Positions 1 to 5,223 of a DNA stretch of 5,223 nt are shown one piece after another. Every line of letters starts with the position of its first letter. Positions within the stretch are counted from its first letter, which is position 1. The notes under the pieces are model-generated. The model was not told the origin of the DNA, did not search any database, and saw nothing but the letters and a program-made list of their open reading frames with translations. This DNA is from Bacteroidales bacterium UBA6346. Its GTDB lineage: Bacteria > Bacteroidota > Bacteroidia > Bacteroidales > UBA932. The position numbers and the translations under genes were made by a program. The stretch covers positions 18,221 through 23,443 of the forward strand of contig DJSA01000064.1 of the NCBI GenBank assembly GCA_002438905.1. The letters run 5' to 3'.

Positions 1-39
1 TTTTTCAAGCATTTTCTTGTTATAGACGTAATGGTAATT

Positions 40-1089
40 ATGAAACATTTTATTAGAAATATTGTGACGTTTGCGGTGGTATGTCTGCTGATTTCATGTG
101 GCAGAAAAGACTCTGTTTCCGGTGGAAGCGGCACGGGGGCTATTTTTGCAAAGGGTGCCGATATCGGCTGGTATACGGAAATGGAACAGAATGGTTATAA
201 GTTCTATACAACGTCAGGAACAGAAATGGATTGCCCGGCACTCATGAAGTCGCTTGGCTTCAACTCTCTGCGTTTCCGAGTCTGGGTTAATCCGAAAGAC
301 GGTTGGAACGGGAAGGGCGACCTGCTGAAGAAGTGTCTGCGGGCAAAAGAATTGGGAATGAAGATAATGATAGATTTTCATTATTCGGATACATGGGCCG
401 ATCCTGGGAAACAGTATATTCCAGCGGCCTGGGCATCATATGACCTTGAGACCCTTTCAAAGGCTGTGGCGGATCATACGTATGATGTGCTGAACACATT
501 GAAGGCCAATGGTGTGGAAGTAACTTGGGTTCAGGTTGGCAATGAAGTTACCAACGGAATGCTGTGGGAACTCGGGCGAGTGCAGGGGAAAAGCGCCTCC
601 GGATTCGCGAAACTGTTCAAGGCCGGAGCTGATCAGGTGAAGAAGGTTTATCCTGCTGCTATTGTCATCTTGCACATAGACAATGCCTGGAACATGCCGA
701 CGCTTTCATGGTTCTTTACGCTGATGGCCGACACCGGTGTCAAATATGACATGATCGGTCTGTCGCTGTATCCTTCTTGGTGGGATGAAAGCACCGGAGC
801 ATTCTCTCCTTGGGAGGAGAAGGTCGGTCAGGCAACAGCCAATATTCCACAACTGATAAGGACATATAACAAAGACGTGATGCTAGTTGAGTTCGGTATG
901 CCTGCATCGGAGCCGCAGAAAGCAAAGGAAGCATTGGAGGCGCTCTGGAACGGCCTTAAGGGGGAGAAACGTTTCAAGGGCATCTTCTATTGGGAACCGG
1001 AATCGGAGCCTGCCCGCAACGGCTACGCTTTAGGGGCATTTGACGGAGGAAAGCCGACTGTGGCTCTGGCTCCTTTTTCAAAGATGTAG
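40..1089 (+). CDS. GH53 arabinogalactan endo-beta-1,4-galactanase, lipoprotein
   Basis: Predicted to cleave internal beta-1,4-galactosidic bonds of galactan or type I arabinogalactan (pectin side chains). The 349-residue product starts with a lipoprotein signal: MKHFIRN, a hydrophobic stretch, then LLISC with lipidated Cys20. The rest is a single GH53 TIM barrel (about 36-349) with family hallmarks: FAKGADIGW near 36, the RFRVWVNP strand (78-85), DFHYSDTWADPG (112-123), WVQVGNEVTNGMLW (163-176) and IGLSLYPSWW (239-248). By family knowledge the acid/base is Glu169 (GNE) and the nucleophile Glu284 (LVEFG). Length is normal for a one-domain GH53. The ATG at 40 is preferred to that at 31 because it begins a clean Lys-containing signal peptide; no Shine-Dalgarno decides it. 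No acidic export signal follows Cys20, so a periplasm-facing location is inferred. The alpha-amylase gene starts 22 bases downstream, suggesting co-transcription. G+C is lower than in the next genes (28 of 60 at 481-540). Confidence 0.93.
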   Translation: MKHFIRNIVTFAVVCLLISCGRKDSVSGGSGTGAIFAKGADIGWYTEMEQNGYKFYTTSGTEMDCPALMKSLGFNSLRFRVWVNPKDGWNGKGDLLKKCLRAKELGMKIMIDFHYSDTWADPGKQYIPAAWASYDLETLSKAVADHTYDVLNTLKANGVEVTWVQVGNEVTNGMLWELGRVQGKSASGFAKLFKAGADQVKKVYPAAIVILHIDNAWNMPTLSWFFTLMADTGVKYDMIGLSLYPSWWDESTGAFSPWEEKVGQATANIPQLIRTYNKDVMLVEFGMPASEPQKAKEALEALWNGLKGEKRFKGIFYWEPESEPARNGYALGAFDGGKPTVALAPFSKM

Positions 1090-1111
1090 ACATATAACTA
1101 AATACAACACA

Positions 1112-2329
1112 ATGAAAAGGGCACTTACACTGCTTCTGACAGCCATTTCCCTCGTCTCCTGCGCGGAGAAGACTCCGCACGCACGGTGGACCTACGACAC
1201 CGTCGTCTATGAGATGAATGTCCGTCAATACACCCCGGAGGGAACATTCGCGGCCGCGCAGGCTCAGCTCCCGCGCCTTGAACGGCTCGGGGTTGACATC
1301 ATCTGGCTAATGCCGATTTACCCCATAGGCGAGAAGGAGCGCAAGGGAACTCTCGGCTCCTACTATGCCGTGCGGGACTACTGCGCGGTGAATCCGGAGT
1401 TCGGGACTATGGAGGACTTCGAGTCTTTCCTTGCCGCTGCCAAGGCACGCGGCTTCAGGGTCATTCTAGACTGGGTGGCCAACCACACCTCCCCAGATGC
1501 CGTGTGGATAGACAGCGAGCCTGCGGACTGGTACGAGAGGGATTCGCTCGGCAACACCGTCGTGCAGTATGACTGGACCGACATAGCCGCGCTTAACTAT
1601 GGCAACCCAGCCGTGTGGGACGCGCAGGAAAAGGCGATGCGGTTCTGGATGGAGAAGGGGGTGGACGGCTTCCGCTGCGACATGGCCTGCGAGGTGCCTT
1701 TTGAGTTCTGGACCAAGACGATTTCGTCCCTCCGCGCCGACTGGCCCCAGATGTATATGCTCGCCGAGGGGGAAGCCCCGCAGCTTCACCGCTCCGGATT
1801 CGACGCCTCTTATGCTTGGGAACTTCATCATCTTCTGAACGACATCGCTCAAGGGCGCAAGAACATCCCCGAACTGCTCGACTACATTGAGCGCGACGCG
1901 AAGAACTATCCTCCGGAGGCTTTCCGCCTGATGTTCACTTCCAACCATGACGAGAACTCATGGGCGGGCACGGAGTTCGAGCGCATGGGCGACGCTGCGC
2001 AGGTGATGGCCGTGCTGACCTTCACGCTCCCGAACGGGCAGCCGCTGATTTACACAGGTCAGGAGATGGGCTGGAACCACAGGTTTCAGTTCTTTGAGAA
2101 GGATCCGATTCCGATGTGGGAGGAAAATGACTACACTGCTTTCTATCGGAACCTTATACGCTTTCGCCACGATCATCCGGCCCTTCGCGCAGGGGAGAAG
2201 GGAGGACGCTTTGAGGTCGTCTCCGCTGAGGACAGCACGCTGGTTTTCAGGCGTGTTCTGCCGAATGATGTTGTCACTGTAACCGCACAGTTGAAGTCTC
2301 CTTGGAGCTGGAGTGTTGATGCCCAATAA
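1112..2329 (+). CDS. GH13 alpha-amylase family glycosidase, lipoprotein
   Basis: Predicted retaining alpha-glucan hydrolase acting on starch or maltooligosaccharides. The 405-residue product has a lipoprotein signal (MKRALTLLLTAISLVSC, Cys17) and then the GH13 barrel. Visible motifs are IIWLMPIYPIG (63-73), region I DWVANH (120-125), region II GFRCDMA with nucleophile Asp190, region III MLAEGE with probable acid/base Glu219, region IV FTSNHD with Asp280, and IYTGQEMG (313-320). All three catalytic acids are present, so activity is expected. An in-frame upstream ATG at 1040 lies inside the GH53 gene and would bury the signal peptide; ATG 1112 is chosen. The gap to the GH53 gene is 22 bases and A-rich, without a Shine-Dalgarno. 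After about residue 355 only some 50 residues remain, so the C-terminal beta domain is short, and the last codons plus the stop lie in a repeat shared with the downstream palindrome. The exact GH13 subfamily and product are not determinable by eye. Confidence 0.92.
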   Translation: MKRALTLLLTAISLVSCAEKTPHARWTYDTVVYEMNVRQYTPEGTFAAAQAQLPRLERLGVDIIWLMPIYPIGEKERKGTLGSYYAVRDYCAVNPEFGTMEDFESFLAAAKARGFRVILDWVANHTSPDAVWIDSEPADWYERDSLGNTVVQYDWTDIAALNYGNPAVWDAQEKAMRFWMEKGVDGFRCDMACEVPFEFWTKTISSLRADWPQMYMLAEGEAPQLHRSGFDASYAWELHHLLNDIAQGRKNIPELLDYIERDAKNYPPEAFRLMFTSNHDENSWAGTEFERMGDAAQVMAVLTFTLPNGQPLIYTGQEMGWNHRFQFFEKDPIPMWEENDYTAFYRNLIRFRHDHPALRAGEKGGRFEVVSAEDSTLVFRRVLPNDVVTVTAQLKSPWSWSVDAQ

Positions 2330-2348
2330 AAGTTGATGTACAATAAAA
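2315..2348 (+). repeat. Tandem 17-base repeat spanning the amylase stop codon
   Basis: GTTGATGCCCAATAAAA (2315-2331) is followed directly by GTTGATGTACAATAAAA (2332-2348), matching at 15 of 17 positions. The first copy encodes the last residues of the upstream amylase and its TAA stop (2327-2329). The second is the left end of the palindrome at 2332-2456, and an inverted third copy forms its right end. The first copy may be a duplicated element end, an insertion scar or a pre-existing target that resembles the element end; the sequence alone does not decide. Confidence 0.8.
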
Positions 2349-2456
2349 AGCGGATTGCTGCGTTACGCTCCTTGTCAAAATCCTCACAACCATAAGGTTG
2401 CTGCGGTTTTGTCTTCATCGCAAGCCTTGCACTCCATCTTTTTATTTGACATCAAC
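2332..2456. repeat. MITE-like imperfect palindrome, about 125 bases
   Basis: The left end, GTTGATGTACAATAAAAAG (2332-2350), is matched by the reverse complement of 2438-2456, GTTGATGTCAAATAAAAAG, at 17 of 19 positions. The exact midpoint of the element carries a perfect small hairpin, CAACC-ATAA-GGTTG (2387-2400). Partly complementary blocks (GTCAAAATCC near 2373 and GGTTTTGTC near 2405) lie between apex and ends. The whole unit can therefore fold as one long imperfect hairpin. No protein is encoded: a minus-strand reading frame crosses it but lacks any recognisable domain. It has the shape of a miniature inverted-repeat transposable element or another dispersed palindrome, though no target-site duplication is evident outside the ends. 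It separates the two GH13 genes and could also act as a transcript-end or processing structure for the upstream gene. The inverted repeat is seen directly; mobility is inference. Confidence 0.72.
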
Positions 2457-2467
2457 CTCAGAGTTTT

Positions 2468-2500
2468 TTTGAAAATTTCTCAATGATTGTTTTAATTTTG
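2468..2500 (+). promoter_or_regulatory. Bacteroides-type promoter for the second GH13 gene
   Basis: TTTG at 2468-2471, at the end of a T-run, serves as the -33 element. TAATTTTG at 2493-2500 fits the TAnnTTTG -7 consensus, with 21 bases between them, close to the published Bacteroides spacing. The -7 box ends only 7 bases before the ATG at 2508, so transcription would begin at or just before the start codon, giving a very short or absent leader. If real, it lets this gene be expressed separately from the two upstream hydrolase genes. The A/T-rich context raises the chance of a coincidental match. Confidence 0.5.
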
Positions 2501-2507
2501 CAAAAAA

Positions 2508-4505
2508 ATGAAAAGAATATTTTGGATTATGACGGCGATTATGCTGGGTTCGTGTGCGGGAAACGGAAAGTTTGTGCCGGAGTCGGTGGCGGACGCTTCC
2601 GATGCGCAGGTGAGCAGGGTCGAGCCGCTTTCGTGGTGGGTGGGGATGAACACTCCGCTGCAGTTGATGGTGCATGGAGACGGGATTTCGGAATATGACG
2701 TTGCGCTCGAAGGCGGGGATGGGGTTGAGGTGCGCGGAGTTCATAAGGCCGACAGCCCGAACTATCTTTTCATCGACATCGCCATATCCCCGAATGCGAA
2801 GGCGGGCACATATTACCTCGTTTTCTCTAAGGACGGCGAAAGTTTCAAACGCGCCTACGAAATAGGGGAGAGGAGGGAAGGCTCCGCACAGCGCGGGAGT
2901 TTTTCGAGCGCGGACATGATATATCTCATTATGCCAGATCGTTTTGCGAACGGTGACCCGTCGAACGACTCCACTCCGGACACCACGGAAAAGTCTGACC
3001 GCAGCGAACTTTTCGGACGGCACGGCGGCGACATTCAGGGCATCATCGACCATCTTGACTACATCAGCGAACTCGGAGCGACGGCAATCTGGCCCACCCC
3101 GCTTCTGGAAGACAACGCTCCGGAGGAGTCCTACCACGGCTATGCCGCCTCGGACTACTACCGCATAGACCCGCGCTTCGGAAGCAACGAACTCTACCGC
3201 GAATTTGTCTCCAAGGCGCACGCCAAAGGGCTTAAAGTGCTCATGGACATCGTGACGAACCACTGCGGAACGTCTCACTGGTGGATGGCCGACCTGCCTT
3301 TTGAGGACTGGATTCATCAGTTCCCGGAATACACCGGAACCAATGTCTGCTTCTCCACGAACATGGATCCGAACGCGTCCAAAAAAGACCTCGAAATTCA
3401 AGAGAGCGGGTGGTTTGTGCCGTCGATGCCGGACATGAACCTTGACAACCCGTTTGTGCTCAACTACTTCAAACAGTGGGCGGTATGGTGGGCGGAATAT
3501 TCCGGACTTGACGGCTTCCGCGTGGATACCTACCCCTACAACGAGAAAGAGCCGATGTCTCGCTGGTGCAAGGCGATCACGGACGAATACCCTCATTTCA
3601 ACATAGTCGGCGAGTGCTGGACTTCCTCAATCCCACAGCTGGCATATTGGCAGAAGGACGCGCCGAACCGCGATGGGTTCGCTGACGCGCCACTTTTCTC
3701 GTCTCGGCATAGCACAAGCGAGCTAGGCTCTGCTCGCGACTCATCGAAAAGTTTTAATTCAAACCTGCCTTCGGTGATGGACTTCCCTCTGTACGATGCC
3801 CTGCGTATGGGACTGAGCGAGGGCGTGGGCTGGGGTTGCGGAATGACGCGCGTCTACGATGTCCTCTCGCACGATTTCCTCTACGCCAACGTGAACAACC
3901 TGCTGATTTTCGCTGGAAACCACGACACGGACCGCATCGGAGACGTTGTCGGGAAGAATCCCAAGAAGCTTAAACTGGCCATGACGCTTATGGCGACCAT
4001 GCGCGGCATCCCGCAGATTTTTGCCGGCGATGAACTGATGTTCGTGTCCGCCGACCGCTCGCAGGGACACGGTGGACTCAGGGTCGATTTTCCGGGCGGC
4101 TGGCCGGGAGATAAGGTGAACTTGTTTACTCAGGAGGGCAGGGAGGCGCAGCGACTGAACACCGACGGGAAGCCTGTCTATCCAGGGCAGGCCGCCGAAC
4201 TGTTCGACTACGTGAGCCGCCTGTTCAATTGGAGAAAGACCTCCGAGGTCATCCACACTGGCCGCACTCTCCACTTCCTCACCCGCGACAACACCTACGC
4301 CTTCTTCCGCTACAACGCCGACAAGGCCGTGTTCGTCTTTATCAACAATTCCGACACCGCGAAGACAGTTCCGTGGAGCTATTATTCTGAAATTTCCGAA
4401 GGACTCCACAACGGCATCGATGTCCTCACCGGCAATCCTGTCACAATCTCCGACACCACCTCCGTCGCCCCGGAAACCGCCCTTGTCGTTGAATTTGACA
4501 GATAG
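2508..4505 (+). CDS. GH13 neopullulanase/cyclomaltodextrinase-like lipoprotein with in-frame insertion
   Basis: Predicted to hydrolyse cyclodextrins, pullulan or maltooligosaccharides, a role like that of SusA-type enzymes. The 665-residue product starts with a lipoprotein signal (MKRIFWIMTAIMLGSC, Cys16), then an N-terminal beta-sandwich typical of cyclomaltodextrinases (about 34-120, beginning VSRVEPLSWWVGM). The GH13 barrel starts at MIYLIMPDRFANGD (137-150). Region I is DIVTNH (247-252), region V MPDMN (307-311), region II GFRVD with nucleophile Asp340, region III VGECW with acid/base Glu369, and region IV AGNHD with Asp473. A C-terminal beta domain covers about 580-665. All catalytic residues are intact. 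Residues 392-416 look inserted: in the related enzymes as I know them, a segment like DG(F/Y)NSNLPSVMDFPLYD is continuous, whereas here about 25 Ser/Arg-rich residues split it. ATG 2508 is chosen because later Mets would cut the signal peptide. The sequence after Cys16 is not acidic, so a periplasmic side is inferred. No Shine-Dalgarno is visible. Confidence 0.93.
   Translation: MKRIFWIMTAIMLGSCAGNGKFVPESVADASDAQVSRVEPLSWWVGMNTPLQLMVHGDGISEYDVALEGGDGVEVRGVHKADSPNYLFIDIAISPNAKAGTYYLVFSKDGESFKRAYEIGERREGSAQRGSFSSADMIYLIMPDRFANGDPSNDSTPDTTEKSDRSELFGRHGGDIQGIIDHLDYISELGATAIWPTPLLEDNAPEESYHGYAASDYYRIDPRFGSNELYREFVSKAHAKGLKVLMDIVTNHCGTSHWWMADLPFEDWIHQFPEYTGTNVCFSTNMDPNASKKDLEIQESGWFVPSMPDMNLDNPFVLNYFKQWAVWWAEYSGLDGFRVDTYPYNEKEPMSRWCKAITDEYPHFNIVGECWTSSIPQLAYWQKDAPNRDGFADAPLFSSRHSTSELGSARDSSKSFNSNLPSVMDFPLYDALRMGLSEGVGWGCGMTRVYDVLSHDFLYANVNNLLIFAGNHDTDRIGDVVGKNPKKLKLAMTLMATMRGIPQIFAGDELMFVSADRSQGHGGLRVDFPGGWPGDKVNLFTQEGREAQRLNTDGKPVYPGQAAELFDYVSRLFNWRKTSEVIHTGRTLHFLTRDNTYAFFRYNADKAVFVFINNSDTAKTVPWSYYSEISEGLHNGIDVLTGNPVTISDTTSVAPETALVVEFDR
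3681..3755 (+). repeat. In-frame palindromic insertion within the GH13 gene
   Basis: This 75-base stretch adds about 25 residues (ADAPLFSSRHSTSELGS onward) between DGF and NSNLPSVMDFPL. It is bounded by ACTTTTC (3692-3698) and its exact reverse complement GAAAAGT (3746-3752). Near its centre is GCGAGC (3717-3722) paired with GCTCGC (3731-3736) across an 8-base loop. The nested inverted repeats, the multiple-of-three length and the lack of stops on this strand fit a small palindromic element tolerated inside a protein loop, in the manner of Rickettsia palindromic elements. Phe codons on both sides (391 and 416) may mark a short target duplication. The palindromes are seen directly; that the segment is an insertion rests on remembered family conservation. 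Confidence 0.6.
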
Positions 4506-4548
4506 GCAGGAACAATTTATAATGAAGGTCTCCCGCCTTCGGCTTCTT

Positions 4549-4584
4549 CAAGCCCGTAAGTTCTGTCTTGAACTTGCTGGCTTG
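4549..4584. terminator. Hairpin between convergent genes, possible bidirectional terminator
   Basis: CAAGCC (4549-4554) pairs with GGCTTG (4579-4584), and AAGTTC (4558-4563) pairs with GAACTT (4570-4575). A symmetric 3x3 internal loop separates the two perfect 6-base stems, and the apical loop is TGTCTT. It lies in the 94-base gap between the convergent GH13 and Rpn-family genes, where a terminator is expected. No T-run follows on either strand, so intrinsic termination is uncertain; it may instead block RNA decay or be a repeat remnant. Confidence 0.4.
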
Positions 4585-4599
4585 TGGTGGTATAGCTGC

Positions 4600-5223
4600 C
4601 TATTGGCCTCTCATTTCTCGGATCTCATCCACGCTCAGTCCCGTGCAGAATGCAACAGTCTCCGCAGGGACTCCAGCCGCAAGAAATTTTTGTGCCGCCT
4701 CCAATGCCTTTTCTCTCATTCCTTCAGCTCTCCCTTCAGCTCTCCCTTCAGCTCTCCCCTCAGCAAATCCGTCCTTGTAGTAAGCCTTGGTCTCGGCCTT
4801 GTAGTCCATCTCCGTAAACATGTTCCTGACAAATTTTAGTTTTACATCCGGCGGGAAGTTTTCCACCGCGCAGGCCCGCGTGAGCTGCTGCGTGAACCTG
4901 TCTTCAAGAATCTTCTCCGGAACAGAGTCCTCGTTCCACTTCTCGGAGTTCTTGAACACGTAGCAGGTCCTTTCCAAAGTGCTTTCAAGCAGAGCCACAT
5001 CCTTCCTGAATCTTCCCAGCTCAACAAAAATACAAAAAATTGCGTCAGGAGCAAACTCACCGGTTCTTTTTTCCGTCATTTGATAGCAGGAGATGAAGTT
5101 GTCCGTGTCCCAGCACCGTTCATCCTCATGGGGCAGTTCCTCCTCAAGGAATGCGATTACATAGACCGGCTTAAGATCAGTGTATTCGGATCCTGGAGTA
5201 ATGTCTTTCCCGTATGCCTTGGC
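4600..5223 (-). CDS. Rpn/PD-(D/E)XK nuclease family protein (putative transposase), 5' end outside window
   Basis: The reading frame is open from the right edge to a TAG at 4600-4602, giving 207 visible residues without the N-terminus. An ATG at 5079 is internal: the 48 codons before it are open and encode AKAYGKDITPGSEYTDLKPVYVIAFL, typical of the family's '(Y)GK.L..G..Y..LKPVY.I' segment. FCIFVELGRF (about 63-72 of the visible part) matches the usual 'F.ELpKF' block. A hinge of AEGR repeats (154-168) precedes a C-terminal helical piece, FLAAGVPAETVAFCTGLSVDEI, resembling the small helix-turn-helix tail seen in these proteins. Family members are annotated as transposases, and the E. coli Rpn proteins are recombination-promoting DNA nucleases. 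The catalytic Asp/Glu motif would lie in the missing N-terminal part, so activity cannot be judged. It is convergent with the GH13 gene and probably unrelated to glycan use. Confidence 0.82.
   Translation of the reverse strand, partial: AKAYGKDITPGSEYTDLKPVYVIAFLEEELPHEDERCWDTDNFISCYQMTEKRTGEFAPDAIFCIFVELGRFRKDVALLESTLERTCYVFKNSEKWNEDSVPEKILEDRFTQQLTRACAVENFPPDVKLKFVRNMFTEMDYKAETKAYYKDGFAEGRAEGRAEGRAEGMREKALEAAQKFLAAGVPAETVAFCTGLSVDEIREMRGQ
4721..4764 (-). repeat. 12-base tandem repeat encoding the AEGR hinge
   Basis: CCTTCAGCTCTC on the plus strand occurs three times without error (4721-4732, 4733-4744, 4745-4756), followed by a partial copy (7 of 8 bases matching) to 4764. On the coding minus strand it reads A-E-G-R repeats within the Rpn-family protein. 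The unit is four codons, so copy-number change by slippage would alter hinge length without shifting the frame. Similar Glu-Gly-Arg repeats are common in this protein family. Confidence 0.9.

Noticed and set aside
1..39. Promoter or upstream gene end before the GH53 gene
   Set aside because: Only 39 A/T-rich bases are visible, with no TAnnTTTG box or convincing ribosome site; nothing can be called.
1040..1111. Upstream in-frame start for the first GH13 gene
   Set aside because: It lies inside the GH53 gene and would place 24 residues before a typical lipoprotein signal peptide; the ATG at 1112 gives a proper signal.
1466..1948. Minus-strand open frame of 160 codons inside the amylase gene
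   Set aside because: It is antisense to catalytic regions of GH13 and shows no domain, signal or own upstream site.
2173..2418. Small minus-strand ORF reaching into the palindrome as an element-encoded protein
   Set aside because: It continues antisense into the amylase gene and has no domain; the palindrome alone is too short to encode a transposase.
2442..3596. Long open frame on the minus strand (about 384 codons) opposite the second GH13 gene
   Set aside because: It lies antisense to a gene with clear motifs throughout, its translation is rich in Arg, Val and His with no recognisable domain, and it fits the mirror-frame openness of GC-rich codons.
3759..4409. Minus-strand open frame of 216 codons opposite the C-terminal half of the second GH13 gene
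   Set aside because: It is fully covered by the conserved GH13 coding sequence, and its translation has no family resemblance.
4721..4764. Possible CRISPR or non-coding repeat array
   Set aside because: The 12-base units have no spacers and encode a periodic protein hinge in a supported gene.
4420..4839. Plus-strand open frame of 139 codons running from the GH13 end into the Rpn-family gene
   Set aside because: It overlaps two well-supported genes, and its Ser/Leu-rich end is just the opposite-strand reading of the AEGR repeat.
5077..5079. ATG as the real start of the Rpn-family gene
   Set aside because: The frame stays open to the window edge, and the 48 codons before this ATG encode conserved family sequence, so the ATG is internal.

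Overview
The window looks like a piece of a Bacteroidales (Bacteroidota) genome. Three features suggest this: consecutive secreted glycoside hydrolases with lipoprotein signals, start codons in A-rich sequence with no clear Shine-Dalgarno, and one good match to the Bacteroides-type promoter (TTTG, then TAnnTTTG). The cellular and taxonomic assignment is inference from these features; no marker gene is present.

Layout: a GH53 endo-beta-1,4-galactanase lipoprotein (40-1089, +) is followed after 22 bases by a GH13 alpha-amylase-type lipoprotein (1112-2329, +). A 178-base gap then holds a long imperfect palindrome (2332-2456) with inverted 19-base ends, whose end motif is also tandemly duplicated across the stop of the amylase gene. 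A predicted promoter (2468-2500) comes next. After it lies a second GH13 enzyme of the neopullulanase/cyclomaltodextrinase type, also a lipoprotein (2508-4505, +). On the minus strand, convergent with it, is the 3' part of an Rpn/PD-(D/E)XK family 'transposase-nuclease' gene (4600-5223) that runs off the right edge. Between the convergent genes is a strong two-part hairpin (4549-4584).

Together the two GH13 enzymes would break alpha-glucans and maltooligosaccharides (starch, glycogen or pullulan fragments), while the GH53 enzyme attacks beta-1,4-galactan of pectin side chains. This resembles part of a glycan-utilisation locus, but no SusC/SusD pair, regulator or transporter lies in the window. 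The GH53 gene has visibly lower G+C than the two GH13 genes in sampled stretches.

The most interesting point is that two different small palindromic elements are associated with the GH13 genes. One lies between them and reaches the very end of the first. The other appears to be inserted in frame inside the second (about 25 codons at 3681-3755), in a loop just before a conserved LPSVMDFPL stretch, without disrupting the reading frame or any catalytic motif.
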